Shown: positions 43,351-52,542 of the stretch, piece by piece
Numbering within the stretch: position 1 is the first letter of the stretch
Layout: each line of letters starts with the position of its first letter
Source of the DNA: Bacillus sp. FJAT-14578
Lineage (GTDB): Bacteria > Bacillota > Bacilli > Bacillales > Bacillaceae_H
Assembly: GCF_000504165.1 (NCBI RefSeq)
Contig: NZ_AYSE01000004.1
Coordinates: 496,001 to 560,000 of the forward strand
DNA length: 64,000 nucleotides
Direction of reading: 5' to 3'
The notes under the pieces: model-generated
The model's input: only the letters and a program-made list of their open reading frames with translations
Told to the model about the DNA's origin: nothing
The model's database searches: none
Made by a program: the position numbers and the translations under genes

Positions 43351-43542
43351 CATGATTTCCTTATTCATTATTTTTTTACCCTTTCCGTTTCCTTTATTGA
43401 TTAATTGTTTGCCCATAGTATCTTCCGACTGATTAGAAACATGATCATAGCATGGATTGAACAAATAGATAAGATACGAGCTTAATTCAAATCGATCTTT
43501 ATAAACAAAGTCAGATAGCACTAGTTTACTTTCTCTCCACAT
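43348..43542 (-). CDS. Micro-gene family R3, copy 3
   Basis: 64 residues: MWRESKLVLSDFVYKDRFEL, then SSYLIYLFNPCYD and a Lys/Gly-rich tail. It is the closest match to copy 1 (MWRE-K--LSDF-Y-D-FEL). GGAGGG lies 6 nt before the ATG. The stop codon overlaps the arm of its terminator. Function unknown. Confidence 0.7.
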   Translation of the reverse strand: MWRESKLVLSDFVYKDRFELSSYLIYLFNPCYDHVSNQSEDTMGKQLINKGNGKGKKIMNKEIM

Positions 43543-43658
43543 GGTTTGCCCTCCTTTATTTGACTCCCTTATCTTTGTAATTCCTAATCTATCAATTTCT
43601 TATACATATAAATTAATAAAAACTTTTATTTTTGATGATAAATTTCGTAATGTAACAT

Positions 43659-43793
43659 CAAAAAGCCCTCCAATTTCATGAAATTCGAAGGCCTTTTGAT
43701 GGCCGAAAAATCAGGGTTATGTTAACTAATTGTGTATAGAGAAAAGGATATTAAGGTTCTAGTTTTCTAAAAGATTATATTTGCACCAGAACC
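43659..43793 (+). repeat. R2 repeat
   Basis: A hairpin (AAAAGCCCTCCAATTTCAT with ATGAAATTCGAAGGCCTTTT), then AGGGTTATGTTAACTAATTG and, at the end, TATTTGCACCAGAACC. It ends 67 bp before the actin-like gene. Confidence 0.75.
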
Positions 43794-43860
43794 TTTAGAC
43801 AAATAAAGGAAAGAAATATATACTTGTTATCAGGAAAAAAGAAGAAGGAGTGGAATAGTA

Positions 43861-45015
43861 ATGGATATAAAGCGTCAGAACGTTGATTTTGGTAATTCAA
43901 TCTTTCAAACTCTGGTGGATGGCTATTATTTTGAGATTCCGACAAATGTAGTAGAAATAACAAAGGATAAAGCAGCCGGTCACTTTCCTTCAGCACTACA
44001 TGAACCCGAATTACTTCTTCAAAGTTTGCTAATTTCAACTACAATTGACGGAGTAGAGAAGTATTATCTAGTAGGGGATGCAGCAGAAAAACAGGTGTTA
44101 GGAAACATACATATAAACAAGTTGCATGATAAAACTGAATCTGAAATTCCATATGTGATGTTCCTAGCTTCAATTGCTTATTACAGTGTAATAAAAGGAA
44201 AAGACAAAGAAGATAACAGAGTTAACATAAACTATTTCTCAACCATGCTTCCAATTTGGTTACTTAAGAAAACGAACAAGTTCAGTGAAGTGCAAAATAA
44301 AATGGCCTGCCGATTTGAAGGAGAGCACAAAGTTACTATATTGACTCCAGGATTAGAAAAAGTTGTAACCATACACGTTGAAACAAGCAAATGCCGTATT
44401 GAAAGTGAAGTTGCTCGTTGGGCTATTAAAAAAGATTTTGATTTACAAGATAGGGAGGAAGCAAAGTCATTCAAAAATTTTGAAACCTTAATTGTGGATT
44501 TAGGTGGAGGAACTGTTGATCTTGCATTGCTTCCTGCTGAGCTTCAAGTTCCTAAGAGTAGGGATTCATTGAACTGCTTCACAGATATTTCCTACTTGAA
44601 ACACATTGAAAAACTAAGAAGTGAAAAATTGCTCGAGTATTTTGATGATGTTCGTTCATTAGAAGAATTCATTATCAGTAACATCGAAAAATCAAAAATG
44701 GAACAAAGGGATGGAAACAGCGGTAAAAAAGTAGATCTCACAGAGCAAATCCATGAGTCACTAAGGGAATATACTCAAATTTTAATCACTAAGATTGAAA
44801 ATACATTCCCATCACCCAAAGATAAGGTCTATAAGTATGTTTATATTGGCGGGGTAGCTCCAATCCTTAAACGATTTATCCAAGAATTGATCGATAACAT
44901 GTATGGGGAAGAAATTAGAGAGGAAAACCATATTTTCCTGCCGGATACAAGAAAATTAAATTTGTATGGACTTGAAATTCTAAGCAGACATGAAACAAAT
45001 ACAGTTTACGCCTAA
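43861..45015 (+). CDS. Actin-like (ParM/Alp-type) protein
   Basis: 384 residues with the actin/Hsp70 nucleotide-binding motifs: an early phosphate-1 region (VDFGNSIFQ, 8-16), phosphate-2 (LIVDLGGGTVDLALLP, about 215-230) and adenosine (YIGGVAPILKRF, about 330). The layout resembles Alp/ParM filament proteins that segregate plasmids in Bacillus rather than MreB or FtsA. The next gene, 17 bp away, is a plausible partner, as in par operons. AAGGAG lies upstream. No centromere-like iterons and no replication gene are seen nearby. Confidence 0.75.
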   Translation: MDIKRQNVDFGNSIFQTLVDGYYFEIPTNVVEITKDKAAGHFPSALHEPELLLQSLLISTTIDGVEKYYLVGDAAEKQVLGNIHINKLHDKTESEIPYVMFLASIAYYSVIKGKDKEDNRVNINYFSTMLPIWLLKKTNKFSEVQNKMACRFEGEHKVTILTPGLEKVVTIHVETSKCRIESEVARWAIKKDFDLQDREEAKSFKNFETLIVDLGGGTVDLALLPAELQVPKSRDSLNCFTDISYLKHIEKLRSEKLLEYFDDVRSLEEFIISNIEKSKMEQRDGNSGKKVDLTEQIHESLREYTQILITKIENTFPSPKDKVYKYVYIGGVAPILKRFIQELIDNMYGEEIREENHIFLPDTRKLNLYGLEILSRHETNTVYA

Positions 45016-45032
45016 GAAGAGGAGGAGAACGT

Positions 45033-45758
45033 ATGAGCAACCAAAATAAACGCCTTGATGAAGCGTTAGTTGATAGATTAGACAACGTGTATTCTCATCT
45101 AGGTGTTCAGATGGCTGCACCATTTTACATACTATCTAACGTTTTTCTTACAGCTGGTAACCTTTCAACGGATGTGGTCGGATTAATGAGAAAGAAAGCA
45201 AGCAATAAATATGAACGTGAAATGTTTGCTATAAGAACTTCTGAGATGCCTCCAGAGGTTTATTCATTTCTTGAGCAAAAAATGCAAGCAAATGAGTTGC
45301 GAGATTATATAACGAAACTTGTTGAGCAGGATTTATATAAACCAGACAAAGAAGAAGATGACAGAACGTTATTTGATTCACTTCGTGACGAGTTTTTAAG
45401 TGAGATTAACTTACTTAAAAAGGAACTTGCTTTACGTCCTGTAGCTGCTGATTATAATGGATTGAAGTCTGCTCAAGCAAACGAGTTGCGGGATTATGTA
45501 ACGAAACTTGTTGAGCAGGATTTGCGTAACCCAGACAAAGAAGAGTTGCGAGCATTATTTGATTCACTTCGTAACGAGTTTTTAGATGAGATTAACTCAC
45601 TTAAAAAGGAGCTTGCTTTACGTCCTGTAGCTGCTAATTATAATGAGTCGAGACCTGTTATTGACCATGAAGAAGTTGATGATTTCAAAGAAGGTCAATT
45701 ACTTGAAAATGATCGAGTAACTGGAACAATTAAAGAAATTATAGATGTAGATTTCTAA
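45033..45758 (+). CDS. Partner of the actin-like protein, with internal duplication
   Basis: 241 residues, acidic and mostly helical. Residues about 80-145 and 147-209 are near-identical repeats, each starting ANELRDYITKLVEQDL and ending KKELALRPVAA-YN. ELRDYITKLVEQ looks like the second helix of a ribbon-helix-helix-type unit, so DNA binding as a ParR-like adaptor is possible. GGAGGAG precedes the ATG. The DNA repeats are so alike that the duplication must be recent. Confidence 0.6.
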   Translation: MSNQNKRLDEALVDRLDNVYSHLGVQMAAPFYILSNVFLTAGNLSTDVVGLMRKKASNKYEREMFAIRTSEMPPEVYSFLEQKMQANELRDYITKLVEQDLYKPDKEEDDRTLFDSLRDEFLSEINLLKKELALRPVAADYNGLKSAQANELRDYVTKLVEQDLRNPDKEELRALFDSLRNEFLDEINSLKKELALRPVAANYNESRPVIDHEEVDDFKEGQLLENDRVTGTIKEIIDVDF

Positions 45759-45851
45759 ATAACTGCTTAATCAACGGCCAAAAAGGAACTTGCTATAGTT
45801 ATAGCAACATCAGTAAAACCGTTTGTAAGAGTACACGTTTACGGACAAATA

Positions 45852-46033
45852 GAAAGCCTAGATTCCATGAGAATCAGGCTTTTTTGCTTTCTATTCGTCT
45901 TGAAGTCTTTTTGTTTCTTCTAATCAGTGTTATGTTAACTAAAGCATATAGGATACCCCTGTTTTTATCCCTATGAGTAAGTCTTAGTTTGATAGATTAC
46001 TTAACATCAGTTTAAGTTTTTTGCACCAGAACC
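45852..46033 (+). repeat. R2 repeat (longest copy)
   Basis: A hairpin (AAAGCCTAGATTC with GAATCAGGCTTTTTT), TTCTAATCAGTGTTATGTTA and ACTAAAG, TAGGATACC, GTCTTAGTTTGATAGATT, ending TTTTTTGCACCAGAACC. The hairpin ends the actin-like operon. Confidence 0.75.
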
Positions 46034-46683
46034 ATACAACCTATATGAACTGAGTAAAAAAGAAATGATGGCAGTTTTGGAAATCAACTTTGATATAAAA
46101 ACAGCTTTATCTTTGTTTTTCAAGACTAAGAAGTGCATGAGTACCTACTAACACAATTAGTGTAAGTATTGTAGAAAGAGGAAAAACAGGTTTATTAACA
46201 ACGTTAGTATAAACCCACCCCCACATAAAATCACCTCGCTGTTTAAAAGAAGTTTTCACAAAACCGGCCTTTTTTATGCAGACATTTGACTCTTCAGAAG
46301 CTGGAAAGGATGGTTCGTCAACCTTGAATGAAATTTTATGTTGTTGCTACCATCATTCATCTTAGAGGAAGTAACAATCAAAAAAATGTACGTAAAGGTT
46401 GGTAGTGCTTCCACTTAAATAAATTTTCATTCGTCATACTGATCACGTACCTTTTTTAGAGTAGCAATATTAGTATATCCAAGTTTGACAGATTTCTTGC
46501 ATCAGAACCCGACTCGAAAGAAAAATAAGTGTTGTATAGAAAACCAGTCTAATATACAATTTTCCCTAAGGAAACTTTTTTAGTTTTATACATATATTTG
46601 TCCATAAGGAATATATTTAGAATCAGGTAAAATATATAGGTTTTATGAAAAAATAATACTGATTAAAAAATAGGAGGGTTGGT
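46034..46683. other. Gene-free stretch with repeat fragments
   Basis: No gene is seen in 650 bp. It contains a diverged copy (46265-46320) of the sequence at 17779-17834 and, at 46432-46509, the right half of R2 (AGTATATCCAAGTTTGACAG, then TTCTTGCATCAGAACC). The promoter of the doxX gene must lie in its last 150 bp. Confidence 0.5.
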
Positions 46684-47193
46684 ATGTTTGTTAAATTGTT
46701 AAGAGAAAATGTTTATGTTTCTTATTTACTAACTGTATTTCGTCTATATATTGGATGGAAATGGTTACATGCCGGGTGGGGGAAAATTACTGGAGAATTT
46801 GACGCAAGTGGCTTCCTGAAAGGGGCCGTAAAAAAGGCTATAGGAGAACACCCAGCCGTTCAACCTTGGTGGGTTGAGTTTCTAAATGGATTTGCAATAC
46901 CTAACGTAGAAGTATTTAATGTATTAGTTCCTTGGGGAGAGTTTCTTGTGGGACTTGGACTTCTTTTAGGTGTATTTACTACTTTTGCTACATTAATGGG
47001 ATTAGTTATGAATTTCGCTTATATGTTCTCTGGAACTACAAGTACGAATCCCCAAATGGTTCTCGTTGAGATATTTATCCTTGTTGCTGGCTTTAACGCA
47101 GCTAAAATTGGATTAGATTATTGGATCATTCCATTCTTAAGAAAACAAATTTTAAGAAAAGAGGAACAAAAAGGCTCCACCCTCAATACTTAA
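46684..47193 (+). CDS. DoxX family membrane protein
   Basis: 169 residues with four membrane helices and the DoxX pattern: RLYIGWKWLHAGWGKI, WGEFLVGLGLLLGVFT, FAYMFSGTTSTNPQM. A conserved amphipathic PWWVEFLNGFAIPN loop lies outside. GGAGG precedes the ATG. In actinobacteria DoxX works with superoxide dismutase and thiol stress proteins; in Bacillus the role is not fixed. It stands alone between R2 copies. Confidence 0.85.
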   Translation: MFVKLLRENVYVSYLLTVFRLYIGWKWLHAGWGKITGEFDASGFLKGAVKKAIGEHPAVQPWWVEFLNGFAIPNVEVFNVLVPWGEFLVGLGLLLGVFTTFATLMGLVMNFAYMFSGTTSTNPQMVLVEIFILVAGFNAAKIGLDYWIIPFLRKQILRKEEQKGSTLNT

Positions 47194-47311
47194 AAGGATC
47201 CCGTCCACAAAACTCGAAAAATATACGCTAAGAAATTTTTTCATACTTATCCCACTAGGGTAAACTTCATTGAAACTTGTATTGTTCGTAAAAGTACGCT
47301 TCTATAAACAC

Positions 47312-47439
47312 AAAAATCCTCAGATTCATATGAAATCCGAGGATTTTTGAGTACTTCTAATCAGTGTTATGCAAACTTGATCTAGTAGCAATATTCATCG
47401 CTAGAGATTTCATGTTTAATAGATTTTTTGCACCAAAAC
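47312..47439 (+). repeat. R2 repeat (includes a terminator)
   Basis: AAAAATCCTC pairs with GAGGATTTTT and inner GATT with AATC; then TTCTAATCAGTGTTATGC, GTAGCAATATTC, TTTAATAGATTTTTTGCACC and AAAAC. The hairpin ends the doxX gene. Confidence 0.7.
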
Positions 47440-47623
47440 TGAATGATTCAAAAACGCGTCTATCTGAAATTTTTTAATGTTACCAGAACCAGCATTAGAC
47501 AAGGATTTACTAGACCAAAAGGAAACGAAATAGTTGACAGATAATTCAAAAAGTAGTTGAAAGATGAATTCAACCTTGCTACAATAAAACCCACAAACGA
47601 AAGGCATTTTTTTTACGCTGATA

Positions 47624-47660
47624 GGGACATAATACGTCCTATAAGGACATATTATGTCCC
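47624..47660. promoter_or_regulatory. Strong hairpin/palindrome upstream of gapN
   Basis: GGGACATAATA-C-GTCCT pairs with AGGAC-A-TATTATGTCCC across 3 nt. No T-run follows, so it is not a terminator. It sits about 150 bp before gapN and could be an operator, an RNA element or a mobile-element terminus. Confidence 0.55.
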
Positions 47661-47812
47661 GATACTTCCGGTTCATAGAGTAAGTCAGTTTACAGTCTGT
47701 TATGGATTAGATAAAACTAGTTATTTACACATGGTTTTATTCAGGAATAAAAGACTGAAAATTCATTTATTTTTTATAAAAAATATTATTTTAATTTCAA
47801 GGGGGATGTTCC

Positions 47813-49264
47813 ATGGTAGAAAATGTGTTAACTCTATCAACTTATAAGTTTTATACAAACGGGGAGTGGAAAGAAAGTCAGTCAGGGGAAACGATTGATA
47901 TTTTATCCCCTTACCTTCATGATGTGATTGGAAAAGTACAAGCGATCACGAAAACGGAAGTCGATGAAGCCATTCGTTCCGCACATGAAGCACAAAAAGA
48001 ATGGGCAGAAGCTTCCCTGCAGCAGCGTGCAGCATATTTATATAAATGGGCAGATGAACTCGTCAATATGCAAGAGGAAATCGCTGAAATTATCATGAAA
48101 GAAGTAGGAAAAGGCCGTAAAGATGCACAAAAAGAGGTAGTGCGTACAGCCGATTTCATTCGTTACACGATTGAAGAAGCGTTACATATGCATGGTGAAA
48201 GCATGAGGGGTGACAGCTTCCCGGGTGGGGCCTCATCAAAAGTGGCGATCACTCAACGCGTTCCATTGGGTGTGGTATTAGCGGTGGCACCATTCAACTA
48301 TCCGGTCAACTTGGCAGCTGCAAAAGTGGCGCCAGCATTAATGGCAGGAAATGCGGTCATCTTTAAACCAGCGACACAAGGATCAATCAGCGGAGTGAAG
48401 ATGATTGAGGCTCTCGATAAAGCCGGATTGCCAAAAGGTCTTGTCAACCTGGTGACAGGCCGCGGTTCTGTCATTGGCGATTATTTAGTAGAGCATGAAG
48501 GCATTAACATGATTTCGTTTACAGGCGGTACAAATACAGGTGTTCATTTAGCTGAAAAAGCTAAAATGATTCCGCTTGTTCTCGAGCTTGGCGGTAAAGA
48601 TCCTGGTATTGTGTGCGAGGATGCGGATTTACAAGAGGCTGCAGCACAAATTATCAGCGGGGCGTTCTCCTACTCCGGTCAACGCTGCACGGCGATTAAA
48701 CGTGTATTGGTACACGAAAATGTAGCGGACGAGCTTGTTGGAATGTTGAAAGCCGAAGTTGAGAAATTATCCGTTGGCTCTCCAGAACAAGACAGCACCA
48801 TCGTTCCATTGATTGATGACGCGTCAGCTGACTTTGTACAAGGGTTAATCGACGATGCCGCTCAAAAAGGAGCAACAGTTGTGACAGGCAACAAACGAGA
48901 GAGAAACTTGATTTATCCAACCCTTCTTGATCATGTGACCGGAAATATGGATGTTGCATGGAAAGAGCCATTTGGGCCTGTCCTGCCTATTATTCATGTG
49001 AAATCAGATGAAGAAGCTGTGCAAATCGCTAACAAATCAGAATTTGGCTTACAGGCAAGTGTCTTTACAAAAGACATCAACCGTGCATTTGCAATTGCGA
49101 ATAAAATTGACACAGGTTCTGTGCAAATTAACGGACGCACAGAGCGTGGCCCAGATCATTTCCCGTTTATCGGTGTAAAACAATCAGGAATGGGAGCCCA
49201 GGGGATTCGTAAGAGCCTTGAATCTATGACACGTGAAAAAGTAACGGTTTTAAACCTTTCATAG
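47813..49264 (+). CDS. gapN: NADP-dependent non-phosphorylating glyceraldehyde-3-phosphate dehydrogenase
   Basis: 483 residues of the aldehyde dehydrogenase superfamily, closest in motifs to GapN: FTGGTNTG, catalytic Glu258 (LELGGKDPG), catalytic Cys292 (SGQRCTAIKR) and NGRTERGPDHFPF. It oxidises glyceraldehyde 3-phosphate directly to 3-phosphoglycerate, making NADPH and skipping one ATP. AGGGGG precedes the ATG. It heads a same-strand cluster with ptsH, ptsI and fbaA, all central carbon genes. Confidence 0.88.
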   Translation: MVENVLTLSTYKFYTNGEWKESQSGETIDILSPYLHDVIGKVQAITKTEVDEAIRSAHEAQKEWAEASLQQRAAYLYKWADELVNMQEEIAEIIMKEVGKGRKDAQKEVVRTADFIRYTIEEALHMHGESMRGDSFPGGASSKVAITQRVPLGVVLAVAPFNYPVNLAAAKVAPALMAGNAVIFKPATQGSISGVKMIEALDKAGLPKGLVNLVTGRGSVIGDYLVEHEGINMISFTGGTNTGVHLAEKAKMIPLVLELGGKDPGIVCEDADLQEAAAQIISGAFSYSGQRCTAIKRVLVHENVADELVGMLKAEVEKLSVGSPEQDSTIVPLIDDASADFVQGLIDDAAQKGATVVTGNKRERNLIYPTLLDHVTGNMDVAWKEPFGPVLPIIHVKSDEEAVQIANKSEFGLQASVFTKDINRAFAIANKIDTGSVQINGRTERGPDHFPFIGVKQSGMGAQGIRKSLESMTREKVTVLNLS

Positions 49265-49283
49265 TCAGATGAAAAAGCAGTTT

Positions 49284-49314
49284 CGATGGCCCAACGTGAC
49301 CTGTTGGGTCATCG
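49284..49314. terminator. Hairpin between gapN and ptsH
   Basis: CGATGGCCCAAC pairs with GTTGGGTCATCG (one G-T pair) across 7 nt. No T-run follows, so it may be a processing or attenuation structure rather than a complete terminator. Confidence 0.5.
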
Positions 49315-49456
49315 ATTAGCGATTAAAAATCAGTCCATTGTTTTCATTTTTCTTGTTTAGAAGAAAATCTGAAGTAGAACATATTGGTCCATAAGGAAAG
49401 AAAGAATTGATTTCGTAGTGATGAAAAAGATGTTAGCAAAGAATGGAGGATTACAG

Positions 49457-49723
49457 ATGGTTGAAAAAATTTACACAATCACAAGCCATGCAGGAATCCA
49501 TGCTCGACCTGCGACAGCATTAGTAGGGGCAGTTAGCACGTTTGCATCAGATGTTTTCATTGAATATAAAGAGAAACAAGTGAACTTAAAATCCATTATG
49601 GGTGTGATGTCACTGGGTATTCCAGAAGGTGCACAAATAAAAGTCATGGCTAAAGGTGACGATGAAGAGCAAGTGTTGAAAAGTATCGATCAAGTCATGC
49701 AAACAGAAGGGCTTGGTGCATGA
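49457..49723 (+). CDS. ptsH: Phosphocarrier protein HPr
   Basis: 88 residues, the standard HPr length. His15 ([10 protein letters not shown]), phosphorylated by enzyme I, and Ser46 (KSIMGVM), phosphorylated by HPr kinase, are both present, so it should take part in sugar transport and in CcpA-dependent repression. GGAGG fits the ATG of MVEKIYTI although the frame opens earlier. The stop codon overlaps the ptsI start (ATGATGA). ptsG is not upstream, unlike the usual ptsGHI order. Confidence 0.92.
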   Translation: MVEKIYTITSHAGIHARPATALVGAVSTFASDVFIEYKEKQVNLKSIMGVMSLGIPEGAQIKVMAKGDDEEQVLKSIDQVMQTEGLGA

Positions 49724-51447
49724 TGATAAACATAATCGAAGTGACAAAGACAATCCAGGGAATTGCTGCATCAGAAGGCATTGCCATTGCGAAAGCATTC
49801 CGTTTAGAAAATCCTGAATTAACAGTTAAAAAAAAGTCAATTGCTGATATAGAACAAGAATTATTACGTTTTGATGAAGCGGTTGCCCAGTCAAAAGTAG
49901 AGCTTGAAGCCATTAAAGAACACGCACGTAAAGAGCTGGGTGATGATAAAGCAGAGATTTTCGCTGCACATCTTCTTGTGTTAAGTGATCCGGAACTGAT
50001 TCATCCGGTTAAAGATAAAATTAAAAATGAACAGGTAAATGCTGAATTTGCTTTAAATGAAGTGACGACTATGTTCGTTACGATGTTCGAGTCTATGGAT
50101 AATGAGTATATGAAAGAGCGTGCAGCAGATATTCGCGATGTAACAAAACGTGTTCTTTCCCACTTATTAGGTGTGACAATCTCAAGTCCAAGTATGATTT
50201 CGGAAGAAGTGATCATTATTGCAGAAGACTTAACACCATCTGACACAGCTCAGCTCAATCGTAAATTTGTAAAAGGATTTACAACAGATATCGGTGGTCG
50301 TACATCCCATTCAGCGATCATGGCACGTTCCATGGAAATTCCAGCTGTCGTAGGAACAAAACTAGTTACAGCCGATATTGAAAGCGATGTCTTAGTGATT
50401 GTGGATGGATTAGATGGGAAAGTAATTGTCAATCCAAGTGCTGATGTTGTAAAAGCATATGAAGAGAAAAAGGCGGCATATGAAGTACAAAAAGCAGAAT
50501 GGGCAAAGCTTGTAAACGAGTCGACTGTATCAGCTGATGGTCACTATGTTGAGCTTGCTGCCAATATCGGTACACCTGAAGATGTAAAAAGCGTGCTTGA
50601 AAACGGTGGCGAAGGTGTCGGTTTGTATCGTACAGAGTTCTTATATATGGGGCGTGACCAGCTCCCAACAGAAGAGGAGCAGTTTGAAGCCTATAAAACC
50701 GTATTAGAGCGTATGGAAGGTAAACCGGTCGTTGTCCGTACACTCGATATCGGCGGTGACAAAGAGCTTCCATATCTAGACCTTCCAAAAGAAATGAATC
50801 CGTTCCTTGGGTTCCGTGCGATTCGTTTATGCCTGGAAATGCAAGATATGTTTCGTACACAGCTTCGTGCATTATTGAGTGCGAGTGTTTATGGTAACTT
50901 AAAGATTATGTTCCCAATGATTGCGACTCTTGATGAGTTCCGTCAAGCAAAAGCCATTTTAATGGAAGAAAAAGAGAAGCTTCAACATGAAGGTGTGGCT
51001 GTTGCAGAGAACATTGAAGTCGGAATGATGGTTGAAATTCCTTCCTCAGCAGTAATAGCTGATCTTTTCGCGAAAGAAGTAGATTTCTTCTCTATTGGAA
51101 CAAATGATTTAATTCAGTATACATTAGCAGCTGATCGTATGAACGAGCGTGTCTCCTATTTATATCAACCATACAATCCGGCGATTCTTCGCTTAATTGA
51201 TATGGTCATTCAAGCTGCTCATAAAGAGGGTAAATGGGTAGGAATGTGCGGTGAGATGGCAGGAGATGAAATTGCCATTCCACTCCTTCTCGCATTAGGG
51301 TTAGATGAGTTTTCCATGAGTGCAACATCGATTCTAAAAGCTCGCTCACAAATCCGTCATTTATCAAAAGCAGACATTGAACAGCATTTGGAAACCATTC
51401 TTTCCATGTCCACAACAGAGGAAGTTGTATCATTTGTGAAAAATTGA
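49720..51447 (+). CDS. ptsI: PTS enzyme I (phosphoenolpyruvate-protein phosphotransferase)
   Basis: 575 residues. The phospho-His domain has [13 protein letters not shown] with His197, the PEP-binding TIM barrel has [14 protein letters not shown], and the active-site Cys is in GMCGEMAGD. It moves phosphate from PEP to HPr. Its start overlaps the ptsH stop by four bases. The first eight residues (MMINIIEV) are slightly longer than the normal N-terminus. Confidence 0.93.
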   Translation: MMINIIEVTKTIQGIAASEGIAIAKAFRLENPELTVKKKSIADIEQELLRFDEAVAQSKVELEAIKEHARKELGDDKAEIFAAHLLVLSDPELIHPVKDKIKNEQVNAEFALNEVTTMFVTMFESMDNEYMKERAADIRDVTKRVLSHLLGVTISSPSMISEEVIIIAEDLTPSDTAQLNRKFVKGFTTDIGGRTSHSAIMARSMEIPAVVGTKLVTADIESDVLVIVDGLDGKVIVNPSADVVKAYEEKKAAYEVQKAEWAKLVNESTVSADGHYVELAANIGTPEDVKSVLENGGEGVGLYRTEFLYMGRDQLPTEEEQFEAYKTVLERMEGKPVVVRTLDIGGDKELPYLDLPKEMNPFLGFRAIRLCLEMQDMFRTQLRALLSASVYGNLKIMFPMIATLDEFRQAKAILMEEKEKLQHEGVAVAENIEVGMMVEIPSSAVIADLFAKEVDFFSIGTNDLIQYTLAADRMNERVSYLYQPYNPAILRLIDMVIQAAHKEGKWVGMCGEMAGDEIAIPLLLALGLDEFSMSATSILKARSQIRHLSKADIEQHLETILSMSTTEEVVSFVKN

Positions 51448-51620
51448 TTTTATTCCATATACAGCTGCTAGAGGATGAAATGGCAATTATGGTGGAGTTT
51501 TGGTGATTTCTAATTCACAAGAAGTTCATATATGAGTTGTGTATGGTATAGATGACTTATTTATAAACGATCCTTACAGGAAATAAAAAGGTTGGGTCTA
51601 ATATTAAGGAGGATGTTGTT

Positions 51621-52478
51621 ATGGCTTTAGTTTCGATGAAAGAAATGTTAAATAAGGCGTTAGCAGAAGGTTATGCGGTTGGCCAGTTCAATATAAATAA
51701 TTTGGAATGGACACAAGCCATTTTAGCTGCAGCTGAAGAAGAGAAATCTCCAGTTATTCTTGGTGTATCTGAGGGTGCTGCTCGTTATATGGGTGGCTTT
51801 AAAGTAGTAACAGCGATGGTGGAAGCTCTTATCGAGGAAAAGAATATCACGGTTCCTGTAGCCATCCATTTAGACCACGGTTCCAGTTTCGAAAAGTGCA
51901 AAGCTGCCATTGAAGCTGGTTTTACATCGGTGATGATTGACGCTTCTCACCACCCATTTGAAGAAAATGTGGAAATCACCAAAATGGTAGTGGCATATGC
52001 TCATGAGCGTGGTGTGTCTGTTGAAGCTGAGTTAGGCACTGTTGGTGGACAAGAAGATGATGTGATTGCAGAGGGTGTTATCTACGCAGATCCAAAAGAA
52101 TGTGAAGAGTTAGTGAAGCTTACTGCCATCGATTGTCTTGCGCCTGCGTTAGGTTCTGTTCATGGACCTTACAAAGGTGAGCCGAACTTAGGATTCGCAG
52201 AAATGGAACAAATTTGTAAAACAATTGGTTTACCACTTGTTTTACACGGTGGTACAGGCATCCCAACAGATCAAATTCAAAAGTCAATCTCGTTAGGAAC
52301 AGCTAAAATTAACGTGAACACGGAAAATCAAATTTCATTTACAAAAGTAGTACGTGAAGTATTAAGTACAGACTCTAACGTATATGATCCACGTAAGTTT
52401 TTGAGCCCAGGCCGTGAGGCAATTAAAGAAACCGTTATTGGTAAAATTCGCGAATTTGGTTCTTCAAACAAAGCATAA
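51621..52478 (+). CDS. fbaA: Class II fructose-bisphosphate aldolase
   Basis: 285 residues, equal in length to B. subtilis FbaA. Zinc ligands and the active site are intact: HLDHGSS (Asp85, His86), GSVHGPYKG and LHGGTGI, plus INVNTE for phosphate binding. It splits fructose 1,6-bisphosphate. AAGGAGG precedes the ATG. About 170 bp separate it from ptsI, so it may have its own promoter. In most bacilli fbaA lies near rpoE, so this could be a second aldolase gene. Confidence 0.92.
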   Translation: MALVSMKEMLNKALAEGYAVGQFNINNLEWTQAILAAAEEEKSPVILGVSEGAARYMGGFKVVTAMVEALIEEKNITVPVAIHLDHGSSFEKCKAAIEAGFTSVMIDASHHPFEENVEITKMVVAYAHERGVSVEAELGTVGGQEDDVIAEGVIYADPKECEELVKLTAIDCLAPALGSVHGPYKGEPNLGFAEMEQICKTIGLPLVLHGGTGIPTDQIQKSISLGTAKINVNTENQISFTKVVREVLSTDSNVYDPRKFLSPGREAIKETVIGKIREFGSSNKA

Positions 52479-52517
52479 CTAGTTCTGGTACAAATATTAA
52501 GGTATAGAAAAATAGAT

Positions 52518-52542
52518 TGATTGATTCCCTTGGAATCAATCA
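52518..52542. terminator. Hairpin after fbaA
   Basis: TGATTGATTCC pairs perfectly with GGAATCAATCA across CTT. The T-run is poor; it also abuts the IS6-type remnant and could be part of that element's end. Confidence 0.5.

Noticed and set aside
43861..45015. Actin-like gene considered as MreB, FtsA or DnaK
   Set aside because: Length, lack of the MreB and FtsA-specific regions, and the two-gene layout fit ParM/Alp proteins better.
37978..47439. R2 repeats considered as integron attC sites
   Set aside because: GTTAACTAAA resembles the GTTRRRY core, but the paired L/R box order of attC is missing, no integrase gene is visible, and gene orientations are mixed.
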